Both the position numbers and the translations under genes were made by a program. A DNA stretch of 64,000 nucleotides from Sphaerochaeta associata (GTDB lineage Bacteria; Spirochaetota; Spirochaetia; Sphaerochaetales; Sphaerochaetaceae): positions 1,488,001 to 1,552,000 of the forward strand of contig NZ_CP094929.1 in assembly GCF_022869165.1 (NCBI RefSeq), written 5' to 3'. The number at the start of each line of letters is the position of its first letter. The stretch's first letter is position 1. The notes beneath the pieces are model-generated. The model was not told where the DNA came from, did not search any database, and was given only the letters and a program-made list of their open reading frames with translations. Below, one piece after another: positions 58,059 through 64,000 of this stretch.

Positions 58059-58586
58059 ATGCAATGGGGACTGACCATCGGATCCGTGTATTTCAATTCG
58101 ATTGACATCATTGTCTTTGTCCTGGCGATCATTGGAGGCATTGCCGATACCCTTACAGGGTTTGCCGATGCATTCTCCCACCGAAGCGGGTATATCGTGG
58201 GATTCTTTTCCGGCCTCATGTTCACCCGTATCATCGCAGATGTATTAGGCACATCTTTTTCCCTGCCTCCGATTCTCTCCAGCCTGATCGCTTTTGTGCT
58301 CCTGTTCCTGATCGGGTATGGTTTGATGCGTATAGTCGGCAATCTCTTGGAAACTGCGCTCAATGCCACAGGGCTTCGTGCGGTGAACGGGCTTCTGGGA
58401 TTTCTTTGGGGCGTGATCGAGGTGGTCATAGCCGCCAGCGTCATCATCTACGTACTGGAACTGCAGAAAGCCTTCGACCTCTCCCCTATTTTCGATGCCA
58501 GTCAATTCGTCCTCAATATTGTCAGGCCCTTGGTTCCCGACACGGTCCACTGGTTCTCCTCCTCGATACAGGTAGCCCATGTTTGA
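58059..58586 (+). CDS. CvpA-family membrane protein
   Basis: A 175-residue protein with four transmembrane helices. NSIDIIVFVLAIIGGI and the following GFADAFSHRSGYIVGFFSGL resemble the CvpA/colicin V production domain, whose role is poorly defined (envelope integrity). It starts 3 nt after murG and overlaps the next gene by 8 nt, so all three appear to be cotranscribed. Confidence 0.8.
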   Translation: MQWGLTIGSVYFNSIDIIVFVLAIIGGIADTLTGFADAFSHRSGYIVGFFSGLMFTRIIADVLGTSFSLPPILSSLIAFVLLFLIGYGLMRIVGNLLETALNATGLRAVNGLLGFLWGVIEVVIAASVIIYVLELQKAFDLSPIFDASQFVLNIVRPLVPDTVHWFSSSIQVAHV

Positions 58587-59760
58587 ATTACTTGAGCCTT
58601 TCCAAAACTCCTTGGCCTCTCAAATGCGAAGCCAAATACAAAGCGGTACCTTCAGCCAGGTCAACCTGTTTGGAGGTCCCCGCTACAGTCTGAGAATGAG
58701 TTTCGCCTTGGAGGCGGCCCGCGTCCTCTCCTGCAGTGAGCAGGGCCGGGTTCACTGCAACTGTGAAAGCTGCCGTAAATTTACAACGCTTTCCGATCCC
58801 GGTGTGCTGATCGTCAGTCAACGCGACCATAAAAGCATGATCGAGACGCATCTTGCAGCCTTCAGTCGCTTGAACAATGATTTTTCCAGGAAGGCGCTTA
58901 TCCGCAGCATCCGGATCCTGCTTTTACAGTATCATCCATCCTTCAGCCCGGCTACACCGAGCCAGAACTCTTTGTACGATGCCGCTTCTGTTGTGAACGA
59001 ACTCTTGATTTCCCTCAGCCAGGAGGGGGAGTTAAGTCAAAAAGAGGCAAAGAAGTGGGCGGATGAGATTCGCTCCTCGCTGAAGAACCTCTATGCGGCA
59101 AACCGCAGGAATACTACAATCACCATCGGCCAGGTACGGGCGGTGGATGAGTGGGTGAACCGGACCAGTATGGGATCGCATAAGCGGTTCATCATTTTGG
59201 AGGCGATGGAACAGACCAATGTCTCGGCGCGCAACAGCCTGCTTAAGATGCTGGAAGAGCCGCCTGAGGATACCTACTTTTTTCTTATCAGCGAATTCCC
59301 CAACCGAATCATGAGCACCATTCTCTCCCGTGTCCGCAGGTATGTTTTTCCCCCTTTGGGAAAGGAAGCGGTATTGAAATATTTGGAGCCGTACTACCTG
59401 CATGAAAGGCAGTATGAGAGCCTTGAGCAGTTCTATCTGGAAGGCGGGGGCATGGACCTGCAGAAGAATCGCCAGATTGCAGGCATGCTCTACTCGTCGG
59501 TGCAGAGCCGGCGTTACCTCAGCCTCACCGATTTGCAGCAACTGCTGACCAATGTCGAAGAAATGGACAGCTATGAGTATGTGTTGCGCGCGTTCTTGGA
59601 TTTGCTCACCGTCGCTTTGGAGGAGAGAACCCTTTCGGCCGACCTGGCATACAGACTCTCGTCCTTGGTGAACAACAGCTTTTCCGAGAGCCAGTTGTTT
59701 AATCAGAATGGAAGATTGATGCTTGAGGCCCTGTACTATCGAATGATGGAGGAGCGATGA
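58579..59760 (+). CDS. holB: DNA polymerase III delta-prime-like clamp-loader subunit
   Basis: A 393-residue protein. FGGPRYSLRMSFALEAARVLSC corresponds to the P-loop but lacks the lysine-threonine, as in the non-ATPase delta-prime. A zinc-module-like cysteine group follows (CNCESCRKF), and NSLLKMLEEPPEDTYFFLISEFPNRIMSTILSR is the characteristic sensor and SRC-equivalent region. There is an unusual insertion between about residues 95 and 185. The end overlaps the histidine kinase start by 4 nt. Confidence 0.82.
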   Translation: MFELLEPFQNSLASQMRSQIQSGTFSQVNLFGGPRYSLRMSFALEAARVLSCSEQGRVHCNCESCRKFTTLSDPGVLIVSQRDHKSMIETHLAAFSRLNNDFSRKALIRSIRILLLQYHPSFSPATPSQNSLYDAASVVNELLISLSQEGELSQKEAKKWADEIRSSLKNLYAANRRNTTITIGQVRAVDEWVNRTSMGSHKRFIILEAMEQTNVSARNSLLKMLEEPPEDTYFFLISEFPNRIMSTILSRVRRYVFPPLGKEAVLKYLEPYYLHERQYESLEQFYLEGGGMDLQKNRQIAGMLYSSVQSRRYLSLTDLQQLLTNVEEMDSYEYVLRAFLDLLTVALEERTLSADLAYRLSSLVNNSFSESQLFNQNGRLMLEALYYRMMEER

Positions 59761-60950
59761 AGAACTTTGTCCAGCGGGCGATTCAGAAGATCGACCAGCT
59801 CGATACGAAGCAGATAGTCGACATCCTGCGTTCCCAGGCAAGTGATGTCGAGATGCTGGAGAATGTGCTGGAATCGATTCACGACGGAGTCATTCTCACC
59901 GACGAGAAGCTGACGGTCCTGTATGCCAACTCCAACTGCCGCAATCTTGTTCCGATGGCACGATTCCGTTCCTATGAGGGGATGGCCCTGTCGAAGGTCC
60001 TGGAGGACGAGCATGTACTGAAGTACATCAATCTGAGTGTGCAGCAGAAGAAAAGCGACGAGGACAATGAGTTCACCTTCCAAAAGGGTGACACTTTGCA
60101 GACCATCGCCGTAACCGTCTTCTCCTACAAAAGCAGCTCCGAGCGCAACCGCTCTTCCTATGTGGTAATGCTCAGCGATGTCACCGAGCATAACGCCAAC
60201 GAAGCCAGACTGCGCAGAAGCGAGAACCTGGCCTCCATGACCACCATGGCGGCCGGGGTGGCGCATGAGATCAAGAACCCATTGGCGGCCATGGCGATCC
60301 ATTTGCAGTTGCTTCGCAAAGCCTTCGGACGTAAGGAATCCCTTACCCTCGACGATGCGGCGCGGTACTTGGATGTACTCGATGAAGAAATCAGCCGGCT
60401 CAATTCGATCGTGGTCGACTTTCTTTTTGCCGTCAGGCCGATGGATACCCGGCTGCGTTTGGGACAGATCAAACGAACCCTTGAGGAGGTTGTCAAGTTT
60501 GTAATTCCCGAACTCAGCGAGCACCATGTCCATTTGAAGCTGGATCTTCCCACCTCACTGCCGAAGCTGGAGTTTGACGAGCATCTGATCAAGCAGGCTC
60601 TGCTCAACCTCATCAAGAATGCAATGAATGCCATGGAGAGCGGCGGGATGTTGATACTGCAGGCAAGGCATGACCAAAACCAAGTCTTGTTGAAGGTCAT
60701 CGATACCGGAATCGGGATGGATGAGCAGACCCAACTGAAAATATTCGAACCGTATTTTACCACCAAGGCGACAGGAACCGGCCTTGGGTTGACCGTAGTA
60801 TATAAGATCATGAAGGAACACAAAGGCGATATCACCGTCCAAAGCAAACTCGGCGAGGGTACGACGTTTACACTCTACTTCCCCGTACCCCGCAGTGAAC
60901 GACTTGCATTGGACAGTCAGGCCATGGCGGAGGCAGACTATGAAGCGTAG
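59757..60950 (+). CDS. PAS-domain sensor histidine kinase (AtoS/NtrB-like)
   Basis: A 397-residue soluble kinase with no transmembrane segment. A PAS domain covers about 35-145 (LESIHDGVILTDEKLTVLYAN); the H-box GVAHEIKNPLAAM places the phosphorylated histidine at His170; the ATPase domain has NLIKNAMNAM (N box), DTGIGM (G1), FEPYFTTKATGTGLGL (F and G2). It phosphorylates the next gene product, whose start it overlaps by 11 nt. The pair matches the AtoS/AtoC-like system known from Treponema. Its signal would be cytoplasmic and is unknown. Confidence 0.92.
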   Translation: MKNFVQRAIQKIDQLDTKQIVDILRSQASDVEMLENVLESIHDGVILTDEKLTVLYANSNCRNLVPMARFRSYEGMALSKVLEDEHVLKYINLSVQQKKSDEDNEFTFQKGDTLQTIAVTVFSYKSSSERNRSSYVVMLSDVTEHNANEARLRRSENLASMTTMAAGVAHEIKNPLAAMAIHLQLLRKAFGRKESLTLDDAARYLDVLDEEISRLNSIVVDFLFAVRPMDTRLRLGQIKRTLEEVVKFVIPELSEHHVHLKLDLPTSLPKLEFDEHLIKQALLNLIKNAMNAMESGGMLILQARHDQNQVLLKVIDTGIGMDEQTQLKIFEPYFTTKATGTGLGLTVVYKIMKEHKGDITVQSKLGEGTTFTLYFPVPRSERLALDSQAMAEADYEA

Positions 60951-62301
60951 CATCCTCATCTGTGATGATGAAAAGAATATCAGAAGCGGTTTGGCAATGG
61001 CGATGGAACTGGAAGGCTATGAGAGCATCGAGGCAACCGATGGTCAGGATGCATGGGACAAAATCAACAAGATGGGAGTCGACTTGGTCATAACCGACCT
61101 GAGAATGCCCAGAATGAGCGGAGAGGACCTGCTGCGAAAAATCATCGGGGCGTATCCGCGTATGCCGGTGATTATCCTCACCGGTCACGGAACCATAGAA
61201 ACAGCTGTCGAGGCGATGCGCGGCGGTGCTGTCGACTTCTTCACCAAGCCTGTGGATTTGGACCGTTTGTCGCTGGTCGTCAGGAAAGCTCTCTCCGATA
61301 CCGACCTCTATGCCGAGCATGAACGGTTGAAGGAAGAGGTCCAGCAACTGAAGGCGCGCAATCGCTACGACCGCATCATCGGCAAGAGCCAGAAAATGGT
61401 GGAGTTGATGGACACCGTCAGCCAGGTGGCCCCGACCAAGGCATCGGTGCTCATCACCGGTGAGAGCGGGGTGGGAAAAGAGCTGGTCGCCGATGCGATC
61501 CATGAGCTGAGCAACCGCAGCAAGGGCCCTTTCATCAAGGTGCATTGTGCAGCCCTTACGGCAAGCCTCTTGGAGAGCGAACTGTTCGGTCATGAGAAAG
61601 GCTCCTTCACCGGGGCGGTCAAGGAGAAGAAAGGGCGCTTTGAGCTTGCCGACGGGGGAACGATCTTTCTCGATGAAATCGGGGAAATCGACGCCCAGAC
61701 ACAGGTCAAGCTACTGAGGGTGCTGCAGGAGAGGCAGTTCGAGCGGGTGGGCGGAGAGAAATCAATCACCGTTGACGTACGCATAGTTTGTGCCACTAAC
61801 CGCGACCTGCCCAAGGAGATAGAAAAGGGGAACTTTCGCGAGGACCTCTACTATCGTTTGAATGTGGTGCATCTGGATGTTCCTCCCTTGCGCGAACGCA
61901 AGGATGACATTCCCCTGCTTATGACCAGTTTTCTGCAACAGTTCAACAGTGAGAACGGAAGGAGCATCGAGGCCTTTTCCAACCAGGCCAAGCGGGCCTT
62001 GTTGGGGTATGAGTGGCCGGGGAACATCCGTGAGCTTCGCAACTGTATCGAAAGTGCGGTAGTGCTTGCCAGAACCTCCATCATCGAGGTCGAGGATCTT
62101 CCGGTTCATATCGGCAAGGCACAAAACGCCAGCAGCGTATCACTTGAAGTTGGGATCACCCTCGCCGAAGCAGAAAAACAACTGATCATCTCCACCCTTG
62201 CCTCATGTGCAGGGAACAAGACGAAGGCGGCCGAAGTATTGGGTATCGGGCGCAAGACCTTGCACCGTAAGCTACAGGAATATCACATTGACGAAGCATG
62301 A
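60940..62301 (+). CDS. Sigma-54-dependent response regulator (AtoC/NtrC-like)
   Basis: A 453-residue regulator: receiver domain with phospho-acceptor Asp53 (VITDLRMPRMSG), AAA+ domain with Walker A GESGVGKE (174-181), sigma-54 contact loop GSFTGA (221-226; the usual GAFTGA with Ala to Ser), Walker B GGTIFLDEIGE, and a C-terminal Fis-type helix-turn-helix (NKTKAAEVLGIGRKTLHRKLQEY). It needs RpoN, not in the window. The start at 60940 follows GGAGG; a longer frame lies inside the kinase gene. Confidence 0.93.
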   Translation: MKRSILICDDEKNIRSGLAMAMELEGYESIEATDGQDAWDKINKMGVDLVITDLRMPRMSGEDLLRKIIGAYPRMPVIILTGHGTIETAVEAMRGGAVDFFTKPVDLDRLSLVVRKALSDTDLYAEHERLKEEVQQLKARNRYDRIIGKSQKMVELMDTVSQVAPTKASVLITGESGVGKELVADAIHELSNRSKGPFIKVHCAALTASLLESELFGHEKGSFTGAVKEKKGRFELADGGTIFLDEIGEIDAQTQVKLLRVLQERQFERVGGEKSITVDVRIVCATNRDLPKEIEKGNFREDLYYRLNVVHLDVPPLRERKDDIPLLMTSFLQQFNSENGRSIEAFSNQAKRALLGYEWPGNIRELRNCIESAVVLARTSIIEVEDLPVHIGKAQNASSVSLEVGITLAEAEKQLIISTLASCAGNKTKAAEVLGIGRKTLHRKLQEYHIDEA

Positions 62302-64000
62302 CATTTACGAGATCTTCGACAAGGGGGGTCTGCTTGAGAAACACTTTCCCGGGTATGAATACCGGGAAGGCCAACTCATGATGGCCGAGCTGGTCAGGGA
62401 AAGCTATGAGAGTGGTGCCCTCGCAGCCATCGAGGCCGGGACGGGTATCGGTAAATCCTTTGCCTATCTTGCGGTTGCCTTGTATCATGCAATGAGCAGT
62501 CCGGATGAGCGCACCGTCATCGCAACCAGCACGATCAACTTGCAGAAACAGCTCTATGAAAAGGACTTGCCGATGCTTTTCCGGTATCTCGGCGTTTCAT
62601 GTAAAACAGCTCTGGCCGTCGGCCGGGGCAACTATGTATGCATTCTCAGGTTTGTACAGACGAGAAGCGAATCCAGCCTGCTCAGCCAAGACCCGCAAAG
62701 CGAGCTTTATCAGATAGGGCAGTGGATGAAAAGCACTCAGACCGGTTTGTTTGCCGATTATCCCTCACGTTTGAGTTTCGAGCTGAGAGGAGAAATATGC
62801 TGTGATGGCGATTTGTGTCCTAATCACAGCTGTGAATACTTCAAGGAGTGCTTCTTCTTTAAGGCCAAGGCGAAGGCCAAGGAAGCGAAAGTCATTGTCA
62901 GCAACCACCATCTGCTCTTCACCGACGCCCAGAGCAGGCACATCAGTGATGTAGACTACAGCGAGGAGATGATTCTCCCCCCGTTCAATCGACTGATCAT
63001 CGACGAGGCCCACAATATTGAAGCGAATGCAACCGAATATTTCACCGATGAATACAGCTCCAAGGAGATGCTGCGTCAGATTCACCGCATCCAGCGTACC
63101 GGCAGGTACAACAACAAATCATTGCTCGAGCAACTGGGTGAGTACAGTACGGAAGTTGATATCATCGACCGTATCCAGGATGACATCCTTCTGCTCCTGC
63201 AGGAGGTCGGCACCTTGGACCAATACTTGCTGGCGGTTTTTCAGAAAAACGATTTCCAGCCTGTCCTGATCAAGGCCGAACAGCAGCATCGCCTGGCCGA
63301 TTTCGTAAAAGCAGCTGCTTCGGTGGCGGAAGCAAGCGGTCGGCTGGCCGCAAAAATCAATGTATTTCTTGAACACAACAAGGTTCCTGAAGAGTTGGAT
63401 GCAAAAATTACCGAGCTGAAGGTGCGCGGGAGTAGAATATCACTCATGAGCGAAGTGCTTACACGTTTCTGCAACTTTGAGCTGTGGCAGGATGAGGTGC
63501 ACTGGTTCAATGCAGAGGCGAACAACCGCGACCGCTCCGTCCAGGTTCGCATCACACCTCTGTCGATAGCTCCGTTGCTCGTCGATGCTCTCTTCACCAA
63601 GCTCGATACGGTGGTGTGCACTTCGGCCACCCTGGACTTGAGCGACCAATTTGCATTCTGGGGGAGCAGGGTGGGGCTTCCGTATGATGAAGGCCGTCCG
63701 TTTCTGAAAGGGATTTTCCTCTCTCCCTTCGACTATAAGAGCCGTTTGATGCTGCTCACCCCATCCGATGCCCCGCTTCCAGCGAAAGAGATGGAGGAGC
63801 CGTACATCAACTATCTGGCCCGAACCATCTGGGATGCGGTGAACAGTGCCGGGGGAGGCTCCTTGGTCCTCTTCACGTCCTATGTCATGCTCAAGAAGGT
63901 CAAGGGCATGTTGGAAGCACAGTTTGAACAAGCCGGCCTCACGTTGCTGGGCCAAGGCGAGCTTGACCGTTACACCCTGCTCAATCGGTTCATCGCCGAG
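62288..64000 (+). CDS. dinG: DinG/XPD-like ATP-dependent helicase (3' truncated by window)
   Basis: Runs to the window end with 571 codons visible. Walker A is AGTGIGKSFAYL, the Fe-S cluster region begins GRGNYVC and continues with cysteines in CDGDLC and YFKECFFFKAKA, VSNHHLL and IDEAHNIE are the Ia/II motifs, and CTSATLDLS motif III. This is the arrangement of DinG/YoaA helicases, which unwind 5'-3' and resolve R-loops. Start: TTG at 62288 with AGGA 8 nt upstream, overlapping the regulator's 3' end by 14 nt; no in-frame ATG occurs for about 30 codons. Confidence 0.9.
   Translation, partial: MTKHDIYEIFDKGGLLEKHFPGYEYREGQLMMAELVRESYESGALAAIEAGTGIGKSFAYLAVALYHAMSSPDERTVIATSTINLQKQLYEKDLPMLFRYLGVSCKTALAVGRGNYVCILRFVQTRSESSLLSQDPQSELYQIGQWMKSTQTGLFADYPSRLSFELRGEICCDGDLCPNHSCEYFKECFFFKAKAKAKEAKVIVSNHHLLFTDAQSRHISDVDYSEEMILPPFNRLIIDEAHNIEANATEYFTDEYSSKEMLRQIHRIQRTGRYNNKSLLEQLGEYSTEVDIIDRIQDDILLLLQEVGTLDQYLLAVFQKNDFQPVLIKAEQQHRLADFVKAAASVAEASGRLAAKINVFLEHNKVPEELDAKITELKVRGSRISLMSEVLTRFCNFELWQDEVHWFNAEANNRDRSVQVRITPLSIAPLLVDALFTKLDTVVCTSATLDLSDQFAFWGSRVGLPYDEGRPFLKGIFLSPFDYKSRLMLLTPSDAPLPAKEMEEPYINYLARTIWDAVNSAGGGSLVLFTSYVMLKKVKGMLEAQFEQAGLTLLGQGELDRYTLLNRFIAE

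Overview
The window reads as a chromosomal core region of a spirochaete, most likely a non-motile coccoid member of the Sphaerochaetaceae. This rests on the 16S rRNA, the mraZ-rsmH-ftsL-murF-mraY-ftsW-ftsQ-ftsA-ftsZ order followed by xerD/dprA/xerC/hslV/hslU, the paired EF-G-type factors, an AtoS/AtoC-like two-component pair, and the absence of flagellar genes where Borrelia carries its large flagellar operon. The assignment is inferred from sequence features, not from a database search. I see no CRISPR array, insertion sequence, prophage or integrated element.

Layout. 1-7.2 kb: the end of mfd, trmB, and on the minus strand an EF-G-like GTPase, a small XRE regulator and an EF-G. 7.2-18.1 kb is the accessory part: a Zn/Cd-type P-ATPase behind an ArsR/SmtB-type operator, a CLC-F-like transporter, a pentose pair (AraD and a FucI/AraA-like isomerase), an M42 peptidase/ALDH/exported-protein operon, and a fluoride riboswitch in front of a cation:proton antiporter. 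18.1-21.1 kb: tRNA-Lys and tRNA-Glu, a YifB/ComM-like ATPase and a MATE exporter. 21.2-26.6 kb: a complete rRNA operon (16S, tRNA-Ile, 23S, 5S) with tandem promoters, a long structured leader and a 23S processing stalk. 26.6-30.5 kb: a DegT-fold protein lacking its PLP lysine, nadK, recN and a small acetyltransferase. 30.5-36.1 kb: two GH57 enzymes, a DUF4912 protein and deoD. 36.2-51.2 kb: one unbroken co-directional run of 16 genes from mraZ to an flhF remnant, covering division, envelope synthesis, Xer recombination and HslVU. 51.2-64 kb: a class B PBP divergent from a LysM/degenerate-LytM protein, secA, murG, cvpA, a delta-prime-like clamp-loader subunit, a histidine kinase/NtrC-type regulator pair, and the start of a DinG-like helicase.

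The genes form a cell-envelope and division block: MraY, MurF, MurG, FtsW, FtsQ, FtsA, FtsZ, a transpeptidase and a probable amidase regulator. Most notable are an apparent scar of flagellar operon loss (flhF fused onto hslVU), a fluoride-response locus, several genes whose -10 element lies six or seven bases before the start codon (predicted leaderless mRNAs), and two overlapping face-to-face promoters between the PBP and LysM genes.
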